Of a DNA stretch of 64,000 bases, positions 9,030 through 17,739 are shown in pieces (position 1 is the first letter of the stretch; every line of letters starts with the position of its first letter). The translations under genes and the position numbers were made by a program. The notes beneath the pieces are model-generated. The model was not told the DNA's origin and did no database searches. It worked only from the letters and a program-made list of their open reading frames with translations. Source of the stretch: an archaeon (GTDB lineage Archaea > Asgardarchaeota > Thorarchaeia > Thorarchaeales > Thorarchaeaceae); assembly GCA_024275415.1 (NCBI GenBank), contig JAJRZD010000024.1:32427-96426 (forward strand), read 5' to 3'.

Positions 9030-9463
9030 TACAAGTCACCAGGCTATGATTGAGGTTCATTCCGCGTTCTACTACACTTCTTTCAGGGATTGCTTATGAG
9101 ATAATTGTGTGTGTTGTTGCATACACTACTATTGTAGGAAAAATGTTGTGTGTGATGTTGGAAAACGGAACCACAGGCGTGGCTCCGCATCCGTGGATTG
9201 CCGTCGTACTGAATACATGGAAGAAATCAGTTATGCGCAAGTTGGGAATTACTTCCCGGGGACCAATGCGTAGAAACTCAATAGGGACCGTAAACCGTGT
9301 GTGTTGCGAATGCGAGTTCCTATGACGGGGATCCATGTACTCAACACAATTGGCGTGATGCAAGAGATTCTTTTGCATATGAACTTTCCTAGTCTTGAAA
9401 TAACGAACAAGTGTTCAATATATTGGAACCAGCAGGAATGAATAGTGCGTTCGTCAGAATCAT
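9030..9463. other. Intergenic stretch, no gene recognised
   Basis: About 430 bases separate two leftward genes. Short open frames on both strands have no family resemblance or good ribosome site. A perfect 5-bp hairpin (GGGAA, TTAC loop, TTCCC) lies near 9244-9257. No SRP, RNase P or tRNA core motif was seen. It may hold the promoter of the GTPase gene or a small RNA, but nothing specific can be supported. Confidence 0.4.
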
Positions 9464-10603
9464 CTACCGCGGGAAGTTATCTCGCAGGAGGCGAAGGTGC
9501 TGATGTACCATCTCCCTGAGCCGAGGGTCGTCTGGGGTCTTCTCAAGATCCTCAATCAATGTGCTGAGGAAATACTCGGGGAAGAAGAGGCGAACCCGGA
9601 TATCGTTAAGCAAGAAAAGCCATTTGTCATATTCGCCTGATGGTCCCTTTCTTCGCTTCTCAGTCACTACACGATACTTTTTCAACATCTGAATGGCCTG
9701 CTTGAGATCCTTTGGAGGGATTCCCAAAGTGGCTTCCAGTTCGGAGATATTTGTGGGTTGTCTGCGTAGCACAGTAAGAATGTCATAAGCATCGGGGTCT
9801 GCCAATATCTGAGCCACAGCCACTGTATCCTCGGGGGTCTTTTGCCATTCGGTCAGGAATTCAAGTACCTCTGTCTTATACTCTGCTGCAAGCTCAGGAT
9901 CAAGAACCGAGGTTGCAGATTCCATTGAAACCAGAGGTGGAGCTCTGAATACCTCAAGGTCTTTAATCATGAAAACGCAACTCCGTCCAATCTCATCTAC
10001 CCACTCAGTCTTGACCAGTCCAAGTTCTTCGAAGGGAGCAATGATTGAATCGATGCTTACACTCGGAAGACCTGTGACCATCTTCAACCATTCCTCAAGA
10101 TCCTCTTTGGTGATACCACCCTTCCATAGTTTTGGAAACACCGCACGAGATACCTCATCAGAGAATAATCGGGCAAGACGAGACTCATCAGCCATCCCGG
10201 CTAGCCGGATAATCCTCCGGTAGGTATTGTCAAGCTCTGTTTGTAGCTCGGCATCAGTCATCGAAACGACTGCATTTGTTATAGGAGAAACGACTGATGT
10301 AATAGCAGCCTCGTACATCTTTGCATCCTCTGAGGGGGTCAATAGCAAGGAGATACAATACTGCTCTTCTTCACGTACGACTCCTGTATAGTAGGATGCA
10401 ACGTTATACTCCTCACCCCCAATGCGGATGCTAAGCGATGCAAATCCCGCAGTCGCTTCGCCCATCGCATGGGACGTAAAGATTCTCATAATCTCCGTAT
10501 TGAGATCCTCTTGATAATAATCAGCAAAATCACTTGGCACCTTTGCTTTCAGCACAGCACCAATCTTCGAGTCCCAATCAATAAGCAACATTGCGACAGG
10601 CAT
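9464..10603 (-). CDS. Longin/roadblock-like domain protein with winged-helix domains
   Basis: The first 115 residues have alternating strands and helices starting MPVAMLLIDWDSKIGAVL, similar in layout to longin or roadblock domains. They are followed by a helical connector (about 120-215), a winged-helix-like segment, and a clearer wHTH near 265-320 (ISELEATLGIPPKDLKQAIQMLKKYRVV). It has no membrane segment. It may link DNA or protein binding to small-GTPase signalling, as in other Asgard roadblock-wHTH fusions. Function is unknown. Confidence 0.7.
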   Translation of the reverse strand: MPVAMLLIDWDSKIGAVLKAKVPSDFADYYQEDLNTEIMRIFTSHAMGEATAGFASLSIRIGGEEYNVASYYTGVVREEEQYCISLLLTPSEDAKMYEAAITSVVSPITNAVVSMTDAELQTELDNTYRRIIRLAGMADESRLARLFSDEVSRAVFPKLWKGGITKEDLEEWLKMVTGLPSVSIDSIIAPFEELGLVKTEWVDEIGRSCVFMIKDLEVFRAPPLVSMESATSVLDPELAAEYKTEVLEFLTEWQKTPEDTVAVAQILADPDAYDILTVLRRQPTNISELEATLGIPPKDLKQAIQMLKKYRVVTEKRRKGPSGEYDKWLFLLNDIRVRLFFPEYFLSTLIEDLEKTPDDPRLREMVHQHLRLLRDNFPR

Positions 10604-10740
10604 CTTTCCAACTTCTCCGGTCCCATCTAATTGGCTTGTGCGGAGCTATTCCTTAGTACGTTTGCTGTAGTGCTCCTAAAAAAGCTTGTCACTAATTGCT
10701 CCTCTTTTTGGTGGTCAAATATGGAAAATCTCCGCATGCT

Positions 10741-11400
10741 TCAATTCTCTTCATGTACGTTCTTAGTTAAATATGTGCGTATGTGCTGGAATACTGTATC
10801 TACAACCTCGTCTATCGTTTTGGTGGCATCAACCACAACATAGTTGCCTGTATCATTTTGTGACATATCAAGATAGGCATTCCTGACAAGGAGAAGTCGT
10901 TCATATTGTTCGAACTGTTCGTTCTTCTTGGCACGACTCCCTGTGACTCGTGAAAGACCTTGTTCGACTGGGATATCGAGGACGAAGATGATGTCAGGTT
11001 CGGGAGCTGCGATATCTTCGCGATTCTTTTGGAGTATTTGCTGCCAAGACAGTCCTGTACTCGTTGACTGGTATGCACCTGTTGCAAAGAAATAACGATC
11101 CATTAACACAACCTTACCGGCTCGTAGAGAAGGCAGAATACGATTCTCAATATTCCATTCTCTATCCTTTATGAAAAGATCCAACTCCTCTTGAGGCGAC
11201 AACTCACCTGCTGGAGACCTCTGACGTATCTCGACACCCCATCGACTTTCGCTTGTTGGTTCCCTGAGTCTAACGACATCAAAGGACCTGGCTGTCAGCC
11301 TTGTTTCGATGATGTCACACACTGTGGTCTTTCCTGCCCCATCAATCCCCTCTAGAACAAAGAGATATCCAGGATAGGGTCGTTGCCGTTCTGATGTCAC
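10741..11400 (-). CDS. tmk: Thymidylate kinase
   Basis: dTMP kinase phosphorylates dTMP to dTDP for DNA synthesis. The 219-residue protein has the P-loop EGIDGAGKTT (about 17-26), the RLREPT segment that binds dTMP, the DRYFFATGAYQ motif, and a basic LID segment (SRVTGSRAKKNEQFE). Length is typical. It stands alone, separated by more than 100 bases from its neighbours, and lies next to the left edge of a degraded mobile region. Confidence 0.95.
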   Translation of the reverse strand: MTSERQRPYPGYLFVLEGIDGAGKTTVCDIIETRLTARSFDVVRLREPTSESRWGVEIRQRSPAGELSPQEELDLFIKDREWNIENRILPSLRAGKVVLMDRYFFATGAYQSTSTGLSWQQILQKNREDIAAPEPDIIFVLDIPVEQGLSRVTGSRAKKNEQFEQYERLLLVRNAYLDMSQNDTGNYVVVDATKTIDEVVDTVFQHIRTYLTKNVHEEN

Positions 11401-11487
11401 TTAGCAAAGTCTCCTCAATATCATCGGTGAGTTGCCAAAATGAGATTTGTTTTAGATGCTTCGGTGCCATATAGCAGGATTTAGGTC

Positions 11488-11500
11488 AAAAACAGGCTCT
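11488..11500 (+). repeat. Left copy of 13-bp direct repeat bracketing the mobile region
   Basis: The sequence AAAAACAGGCTCT here recurs exactly at 14579-14591, on the far side of the IS relic and its cargo. The pair looks like a target-site duplication, or the scar of recombination, around a 3.1-kb insertion. Confidence 0.5.
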
Positions 11501-11625
11501 TGTAAGGTAACAAAACATTTGAAACAAGTGGGAGTCATAGGAAACCATCACATGTAAACGTGATCAGAATGATGGATCCCGTGACTCACCGAGAACGGAT
11601 TGTCAAGTAGTCCCTTAAGCGACCT

Positions 11626-12124
11626 GTGACTGCCACATCCATAGTGTTCGGTGTATCGAGGTATTCTAGCTACCGTTGGTGCAAGGCCTACGTTGAAGGA
11701 GGACGAAAAGGTCTACGTCCCAGATCCACGGCACCTCGTAACTCAAGGATCCTCCTGACCGACTCGCTCAGGCAGAGGATTCTCCGACACAGAGGACTGG
11801 GGTATAATCCTTTGGAGATCAAGGCCCTGTCGAGGAGGGAAGGGACAAGGATCTCGCACATGACGGTCTACCGTTTCCTGAAGGGCAGGGGTCTTGTGAG
11901 TCCCCAGAAACAGAAGAATGAGTGCCTTCCAGAGGTGGTGCATAGAAGACCGAGTACAGTACATCCTGGCCAGGAGGGATCATCCCCAGACCCTGGGAAA
12001 GGTGGAGAGGATCCACCGGACGATACAGGACGAGTGTGAGCGGATGGGAAAGGAGTTGGACAAGTACATCAAGTATTACAACAAAGAACGTCCACATGCG
12101 TCTTGGGATATCGCACACCCTGGG
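11626..12124 (+). pseudogene. Transposase remnant (HTH and C-terminal rve parts, frameshifted and deleted)
   Basis: The first part (frame from a GTG at 11626) encodes a helix-turn-helix region of IS481/IS630 type up to about 11915. The second part, in another frame from about 11918, encodes the end of an rve/DDE domain, with GKVERIHRTIQDE and YYNKERPHASW, including the catalytic Glu region. The portion carrying both catalytic Asp residues is absent and the reading frame changes at the junction. It cannot make an active transposase. Confidence 0.8.
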
Positions 12125-12154
12125 AGCTGTACGACACTCCAAGGAGGTATGGAA

Positions 12155-12223
12155 CACCATGTTAAAATGAAGGATGTCCCAGACGTCATGTTGCCCTGTC
12201 CTACATCTCCTGTGATTCCTCAT
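12155..12223 (+). repeat. IS right-end repeat, copy 1
   Basis: This segment (starting CACCATGTTAAAA and ending TGTGATTCCTCAT) matches 14508-14576 with only a few differences. It lies just after the transposase remnant and is probably the right end of the element. Confidence 0.7.
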
Positions 12224-12257
12224 CTGCTTTCTTGTAGCCAAAAACATTAAGCGTATT

Positions 12258-12932
12258 GTGAATCAATTAATTCGTAGAAGCATGATGACACGAAATAGAA
12301 TCGTGGTTAGCATTCTTATTGTGATTATACTGGTTGCCTTTGGAGCCATAGTAGTTCTTGTCGGTAACCAGAGAAGGTCTTCGTCCAATCTCAGTTGGAA
12401 TGTAGAGGTTGGGGAGAGCTTCATCTATGAGGTCGAATGTTTCTACTGGGACTCTAGCAGTAATGATTCCGTATTTGCACAGTTGGCATTATTAAACCAC
12501 ACACACATTAGGATGGAAATTGTGAGCCTTCCACAAATCCCATCTGAGATTGATAGAAGTATTTTCTCAACAGAAGTTATCAATCACACAAAGGCCCACT
12601 GCTCATTTGAGAATAACAGTGAACTTCCAGTGAACTACTACGATGATATAAATCAGTTGTTGTCATCCAGTATTCTTCCAGTTGGGGACTGGTACTTGTT
12701 AGACTGGTGTTTTGCTGATGAAACTAGTGAAGCGTTCTATCCTGGAACATATATTTCAAAACTTCAAATGAACCACTTCACGATAGGTTACGAGCTATGG
12801 GCTGGTGATGCTCTTCTTGAATGGTCAGCAAATGTCACATTGGAGGATGGAATTCCTCAAGCTGCATTCATTGATAGAGATTTCATTTCTGTGGGACTGC
12901 ATTATATTATACAACTTGTTCTGCTTTCGTAA
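12258..12932 (+). CDS. Membrane-anchored extracellular protein, unknown function
   Basis: The 224-residue protein has basic residues, then one hydrophobic helix (about residues 15-37), then a polar domain with many Asn-x-Ser/Thr sites and several Cys, as expected of a protein outside the membrane. No family was recognised. It lies between two copies of an IS end, inside the region bracketed by the 13-bp repeat, so it is probably cargo or a displaced host gene. Start codons at residues 1, 9 and 10 are all possible. Confidence 0.55.
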   Translation: MNQLIRRSMMTRNRIVVSILIVIILVAFGAIVVLVGNQRRSSSNLSWNVEVGESFIYEVECFYWDSSSNDSVFAQLALLNHTHIRMEIVSLPQIPSEIDRSIFSTEVINHTKAHCSFENNSELPVNYYDDINQLLSSSILPVGDWYLLDWCFADETSEAFYPGTYISKLQMNHFTIGYELWAGDALLEWSANVTLEDGIPQAAFIDRDFISVGLHYIIQLVLLS

Positions 12933-13050
12933 GATTAACTTGCTAGGAGATATTCTTTGAAGATTGAGCCTAAAAGCTCAACACAATTAGTGTCTGTTTC
13001 TCATAGACTTGTGCGGTTCACACAGAGTTCGATTGATTATCCTCCTAACG

Positions 13051-14483
13051 TCACCATCCAGGAAAGAAATTCAGGCTCCAATGATGAGCACAATACCAGG
13101 GTGCTTCATTTACGTTATACCCTGCAGCTATGTAAGCTTCGTGCATACAGCAGTAGATATTGTCACAATAGTCTTCACCGCCGCTCGGGTCGTAGTCGAT
13201 GATGTTAATATGATGGCCGTATTCATGCATGCCTATAGTTCTTCTGAATGACGCTATTGTTGGTGCGCTAAACTGAGAAGCATAGTCAATCATGATTTGA
13301 TCATGCATAAGAATTCCTCCAGTCTGATAGAACCCATAATGGACACCTAATACTCCCTCCCATTTCTGGCCATTTACGTAAATGTAATGCGCAAATAACA
13401 TCCACTCATATTTGAGAACATCGTTCTTGTGAAAGAAATACTGTTCCGAAGATATTGCCACCCTGGAGATGAAGTACCTAATGTCATGTCCAGATTTCGG
13501 TGGTTGGTGTAGTCACTGCCTGAGATTTGGCTAGAGAGGAAGAAATCAGCTCTTTTGTAACCATGAACAATGTAATAGCTCTCAAGATACTGCAAGTCTG
13601 ATGATGAAGGAGCGTGGCCAGTGAAATAGTCAACTTCAACCCAGCCAGCTTCGTGATGAGGTTGATTCACGACAATTCTTCGATATCCCGGGGACTCAAC
13701 TGAATCGCTGTAAGTCAGTTTCAATGTATGAGTTGAGTCATATGCGTAGTCGCCTAGGTCTAGTTGATATGACCACTCGCCATTAGGCACGAATAGCGTT
13801 TGTTTAAGTTGATCATCCAGATATACATACATTGTGAATGGAGCTCCCCAAGTACCTGGATTCGCACCGTGGCTTATAGTTAGGTCAAGCCTGTCATCTG
13901 GGCCACACCTTATCCGGTATTCAAACTCTGGAGCAGTGATATCAGCAGGAAAAGACTCACTGGTAATGTCTTGAGGTGCATCATATTCATCATAGACCCA
14001 GAAGTAGTCCATTCTCCATTGATGCTCTTGCCATCCGCACCAATTGATTTGGAGGGTTATTGTGTGAATACCATGCCACCAGATGAAAGGAGTTGTTATG
14101 TCGCCATGAAAGCCACTTGAGCCTATAACAGCAGAATAAATCTCAGTTCCATCTAAAAAAACCTTGAAGGCCCTGCTATAAATATCAGTATCACGGGTTA
14201 GCTGTATGTGGATCTTATAATAGCCGCCAAAGAAACCAGGATGTTGAGCATCGAACTTGAAGGTCAGTTTCGAATAACCTGTTTTAATGAACCAATGCCC
14301 ATCCTTTGCAGGAGTTAGTGGGGTTGCTTCGTTGTCATAACCTTCGGGATTCGATGCAACAACTGCCATATCGGAAGAACCAGTGTTGCGTTGCTTTAGT
14401 ATGATGTTTTTCCTCTGTTCTTCCTCTTTCATATTCACTTCATTGAGCACGAAGATGCTGCCATTTTCCACAGTGTAGTTCAT
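13051..14483 (-). pseudogene. Secreted zinc metalloprotease, N-terminus lost and frameshifted
   Basis: The upstream part (14483 to about 13460) encodes beta-rich carbohydrate-binding-like sequence. The downstream part, in another frame (about 13460-13051), contains HEYGHH within MHEYGHHINI, the HExxH zinc motif of metalloproteases, and several Cys. The frames can be joined by a one-base change near 13455-13470, where the upstream frame instead runs on to a stop at 13374. The 5' end abuts the second IS end at 14508 and no signal peptide remains, so the N-terminus appears to have been removed by the insertion. It is probably inactive. Confidence 0.65.
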
Positions 14484-14507
14484 GTCTGTATTTAGGTGTC
14501 GTCGTAG

Positions 14508-14576
14508 CACCATGTTAAAAGGGAGGGGGTCCCAGATGTCATGTTGCCCTGTCCTACATCTCCTGTGATTCCTCAT
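14508..14576 (+). repeat. IS right-end repeat, copy 2
   Basis: This is the second copy of the 12155-12223 segment, in the same orientation, with no transposase next to it. It directly precedes the right copy of the 13-bp direct repeat, which supports its being the outer end of the inserted segment. Confidence 0.7.
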
Positions 14577-14578
14577 CA

Positions 14579-14591
14579 AAAAACAGGCTCT
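14579..14591 (+). repeat. Right copy of 13-bp direct repeat bracketing the mobile region
   Basis: This is identical to 11488-11500 and begins two bases after the end of IS end copy 2. Confidence 0.5.
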
Positions 14592-14981
14592 GAAAAACCT
14601 CTTATACTAATAATGTATTGATAGAAACCGTGTTTGGGGATCTTTGCATGGGATATAGCACTATCAGGTAAAGGATCATTTCGATTCTCCGGTGGATAGC
14701 TGATGGGATACGCCCCATGTTTGAAAGACTGCGAAAGCGATATGCATGAGTTCTCAGTTATCGCATTCCGTCGAATTTTACCCGTTATGGGTCAAAGGTC
14801 CCCTTGCAGTGTTTTCGTGTCCCGTCAGCCCACACTTTGAGCACATGATATGACGACAGTATCTTTTTATTTAACCGGTCAAGTAGGATAACATATCCTA
14901 GTAAGTAGTTTTCACTGCTAGCAGGGCAAGAGAGAATGATAAAAGAGGATAGTGGATTGAACTCACGGAGATTGCGATACG
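14592..14981 (+). promoter_or_regulatory. Intergenic region with TATA box and palindrome upstream of the DUF4443 gene
   Basis: No gene was seen. A TATA-like box (TTTTTATTTA) lies at about 14865-14874. A perfect 7-bp inverted repeat (TAGGATA, spacer ACA, TATCCTA) lies at 14884-14900, about where transcription would begin. It could be an operator for the wHTH protein encoded downstream, but that is inference. Confidence 0.4.
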
Positions 14982-15617
14982 GTGTCTTGGGTACAGGAAT
15001 TGATTGAGATTGCAAGAGCAGCGGATGGGAGAGTGGCACCAACATTCGGGCCTCATCACATAGCTGTGGCACTAACCATGATAGGAAGAGAGCAACCGAT
15101 TGGGAGATACGAGCTGTGCGAACGGATGTCAGTCGGTGAGGGAAGCGCAAGAACTCTTTTGAAACGGCTGAAGGATGCAAGATATATCAAAGCAAAAGGA
15201 AGAGAGGGGCAGATGTTGACAGGGAAGGGTGTCCGTCTATTCGAGAAAATCACAGTAGATGTGCCATTAGGATTGAAACTCGACCTGCGAGAAATTGTGA
15301 TTCATCAACACGCATTCTCATATCTAGTGAAAAGAAAAGCCAGCAAGGTTACTGATGGGCTGAGGCAACGTGATGAGGCTATAATCCGGGGAGGAGTAGG
15401 CAAGGCTGGTGCAACGACACTGATCCAGAAGAACGGGTTGCTGTATCTACCTCCGAACGACTACAACATACTTAACGAGTATGAACATGATGCCCTCCTA
15501 ATCACAGAGAGCCTTAGGGTCGAAGATGGCGACGTTGTTGTCATCGGAAGTGCAGACAGTGAGAACCTAGCACGAGAGGTTTCCATGGCTGCAGTCTTGA
15601 CCTTGTTTGAGGAATAG
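14982..15617 (+). CDS. DUF4443-type winged-helix protein
   Basis: The 211-residue protein has a winged-helix domain in residues 1-90 (PIGRYELCERMSVGEGSARTLLKRLKDARYI, then a basic wing with MLTGKG) and a mixed alpha/beta domain after it, the arrangement of archaeal DUF4443 proteins. It probably binds DNA and may sense a ligand. It lies two bases before an ERCC4-type nuclease gene, so the pair is surely co-transcribed. Translation starts at a GTG. A palindrome upstream could be its own operator. Confidence 0.75.
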   Translation: MSWVQELIEIARAADGRVAPTFGPHHIAVALTMIGREQPIGRYELCERMSVGEGSARTLLKRLKDARYIKAKGREGQMLTGKGVRLFEKITVDVPLGLKLDLREIVIHQHAFSYLVKRKASKVTDGLRQRDEAIIRGGVGKAGATTLIQKNGLLYLPPNDYNILNEYEHDALLITESLRVEDGDVVVIGSADSENLAREVSMAAVLTLFEE

Positions 15618-15619
15618 AC

Positions 15620-16441
15620 ATGCAGAGCGACATATACGGCAACGTGCCTAGCATCGTCATTGATGTGCATGAAACCGGCGGAAAAGGAATGAACGCTGTA
15701 AAGCATCTGATGAGTATATTAGACAAGGAGAATGTCCGATACGTCATCAAGAAGATACCCATTGGTGATGTGCTAGGACCAGAGGGAGTTGTCGTTGAAA
15801 GGAAGACCGTGAATGATCTTGTCAATACATTGAAAGGTAGCTCTTCAGGAGTGCCTCGGCTAACCAGACAACTCGATGCATTACTACAATATGAAAAGCC
15901 CTATGTCCTGATAGAGAATATCCTTGCAATTCGCAGAAATCCAATGAAGGGCTGTATCTATGTTCCGTTCTCCACGAAAAGAACCAAGAACAAGCCATTT
16001 TTTGTCACAATGGAACGAGCAAGCTTCATTCATCCTAGCTCATTAGATGCATTAATTGCAAGCATCGAAGAAAGAGGGATTGGAGTGTTGAGAGGGTTCA
16101 ACGCAATGCATTCCGCAGGACTTCTCTTTGGGGTTCTTTCTAGTGAAGAGGCGTTGAGAGAGAAGAAAGGACAACGACTGCCTGTGATCAGAACTCGAAA
16201 GGGCTCTGGAAATCAGAACGAGAGCCAGGAATTCTTCATTGCAGGATTGCCCCGGATTAATGTGGTAAGGGCTAAGGAACTTCTTGAGAAATACGGCACC
16301 CCTTATGAAACCCTGATGAGGGTGGATGAGTGGGGAGATATTCCAGGGATCGGAGCGAAGACGATTGCAGCAGCAAAGAAAATCCTCTTTTCACAATATG
16401 TGACCGAAGACCACGACTCTGCCAAGAAAACGGATGGTTAG
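15620..16441 (+). CDS. ERCC4/XPF-type DNA nuclease with helix-hairpin-helix domain
   Basis: The 273-residue protein has the XPF/Mus81 nuclease signature: IVIDVHETGG near residue 12 and GVVVERKTVNDLV around residues 55-68 (the ERKxxxDL active site). The C-terminal 70 residues contain tandem helix-hairpin-helix motifs (AGLPRINVVRAKELLEKYG; IPGIGAKTIAAAKK). It lacks the helicase of Hef, resembling the short XPF of Crenarchaeota. Such enzymes cut branched DNA near junctions, so a role in repair or fork processing is expected. Confidence 0.9.
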   Translation: MQSDIYGNVPSIVIDVHETGGKGMNAVKHLMSILDKENVRYVIKKIPIGDVLGPEGVVVERKTVNDLVNTLKGSSSGVPRLTRQLDALLQYEKPYVLIENILAIRRNPMKGCIYVPFSTKRTKNKPFFVTMERASFIHPSSLDALIASIEERGIGVLRGFNAMHSAGLLFGVLSSEEALREKKGQRLPVIRTRKGSGNQNESQEFFIAGLPRINVVRAKELLEKYGTPYETLMRVDEWGDIPGIGAKTIAAAKKILFSQYVTEDHDSAKKTDG

Positions 16442-16455
16442 ACGCCACCACGATA

Positions 16456-16465
16456 TTTTTAAAAG
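16456..16465 (+). promoter_or_regulatory. TATA box of the INO1 gene
   Basis: TTTTTAAAAG lies 46 bases before the ATG at 16511. It is placed to start transcription near 16488, leaving a leader of about 20-25 bases that holds the GGTGA ribosome site. Confidence 0.5.
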
Positions 16466-16510
16466 CTCAAAGTATTCTCCAGTCATAGAATAGTTGAAAC
16501 GGTGAACATC

Positions 16511-17599
16511 ATGGGAGAAGTACGTGTTGCCATCGCAGGTCTCGGTAACTGTGCATCTGCACTTATCCAAGGGACTCACTATTATCGACATGCCAAGGCT
16601 GAAGATGAAGTCCCAGGGCTTATGCATGTTGATTTTGGTGGCTATTATCCAAAAGACATCAAGTACGTCGCAGCATTTGATGTGAACAGGAATAAGATTG
16701 GCTTGGACATCGCAGAGGCAATATGGGTCGAGCCAAACTGCTGTGCTGTTTTCGCACCTGATGTGCCAAAGACTGGCGTGAAAGTCCTTCCGGGTCCAAT
16801 ATCTGATGGCGTCGCTCCGCACATGAGAGAGTCTTTCTTCACATATGATGAGAACGAGGTAGAACCAGTAGATGTAGCCGAAGAGTTGCGCAGAGCAAAG
16901 GCAGACATGCTCATATCATATCTCCCAGTAGGAAGTGCTGATGCCGCACGAATCTATGCCGATGCCGCAATCGAGGCAGAGGTTGGCTTCATCAACGCAT
17001 TTCCTGAATTCATCGTATCAGACCCTAACAGCCCCCATGCCCAGGCTTTCGAGAAGAAAGGGATTCCTGCTGCAGGTGATGATATCAAGAGCCAACTGGG
17101 CGCAACGATACTTCATCGGGTGTTGGCACAGCTCTTTGACAAAAGAGGTCTGATCCTAGAGAACACCTACCAACTGAACATCGGGGGGAACACTGACTTC
17201 GAAAACATGCAAGTCGAGAACCGACTCAAGTCCAAGAGGATTAGCAAGACTGAAGCCGTCACCAGTTGTGTAGACTATGAACTCCCAACAAAGATTGGAC
17301 CAAGCGATTATGTCCCATTCCTTGAGGACAACAAGGTCTGTTACATCAGTATGCGGTCAAAGGCTTTTGGAGACCTCCCACTTGATCTTGATTTGAAACT
17401 ATCAGTTCAGGACTCACCGAACAGTGGTGGGGTGATTATCGATGTGGCACGCGCTGTCAAGATCGCTCTGGATAGGGGGGTAGGCGGCGAACTGTCCAGT
17501 ATCAGCTCGTACAGTTTCAAGCACCCACGATATCAGATTGACGACTTCGAAGCACGGAAACGGGTTGATGAATTCATCGAGGGGAAGCGAGAGAGGTAA
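16511..17599 (+). CDS. ino1: Myo-inositol-1-phosphate synthase (archaeal type)
   Basis: This NAD-dependent enzyme converts glucose 6-phosphate to inositol 1-phosphate, the head group of archaeal inositol phospholipids. The N-terminal Rossmann motif is VAIAGLGNCASAL. The catalytic region includes GDDIKSQLGATILHR and LNIGGNTDFENM, both diagnostic. The start was set at ATG 16511 because GGTGA lies five bases upstream; a GTG three codons earlier overlaps that site. A CDP-alcohol phosphatidyltransferase at 30204-30944 could use the product. Confidence 0.95.
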   Translation: MGEVRVAIAGLGNCASALIQGTHYYRHAKAEDEVPGLMHVDFGGYYPKDIKYVAAFDVNRNKIGLDIAEAIWVEPNCCAVFAPDVPKTGVKVLPGPISDGVAPHMRESFFTYDENEVEPVDVAEELRRAKADMLISYLPVGSADAARIYADAAIEAEVGFINAFPEFIVSDPNSPHAQAFEKKGIPAAGDDIKSQLGATILHRVLAQLFDKRGLILENTYQLNIGGNTDFENMQVENRLKSKRISKTEAVTSCVDYELPTKIGPSDYVPFLEDNKVCYISMRSKAFGDLPLDLDLKLSVQDSPNSGGVIIDVARAVKIALDRGVGGELSSISSYSFKHPRYQIDDFEARKRVDEFIEGKRER

Positions 17600-17739
17600 T
17601 CGCTGGTATTGAGATAGTGCCTTCCGATTGAAGGCGCCATCCCATTTCTTTTTGCTCTAGCATTGACACTTGACGCAATAAAAACCAAGGGTGCGCCATC
17701 TTTAAACAAAAGAATTTTTGATGGCGCATTTGTTCCAGA

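Larger units (their letters stand above)
11501..12223 (+). mobile_element. Deleted insertion sequence (IS481/IS3-like)
   Basis: The element contains a broken transposase and ends at a segment (12155-12223) repeated at 14508-14576. The left edge is set by the 13-bp repeat ending at 11500; no clear terminal inverted repeat was confirmed. The central DDE region is missing, so it could move only with help from an intact copy. The nearby second end suggests that more than one element, or a composite element, once lay here. Confidence 0.6.

Noticed and set aside
9050..9378. Overlapping open frames on both strands (91 and 94 codons)
   Set aside because: They have no family pattern, no convincing ribosome site, and oppose each other over the same bases.
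12957..13251. Rightward frames opposite the metalloprotease
   Set aside because: They are antisense to the HExxH coding region and show no protein family pattern.
13374..14579. A 401-residue intact protein starting inside the IS end
   Set aside because: Its first 32 residues are translated from the repeated IS end and its last ones run past the point where the HExxH part continues in another frame.
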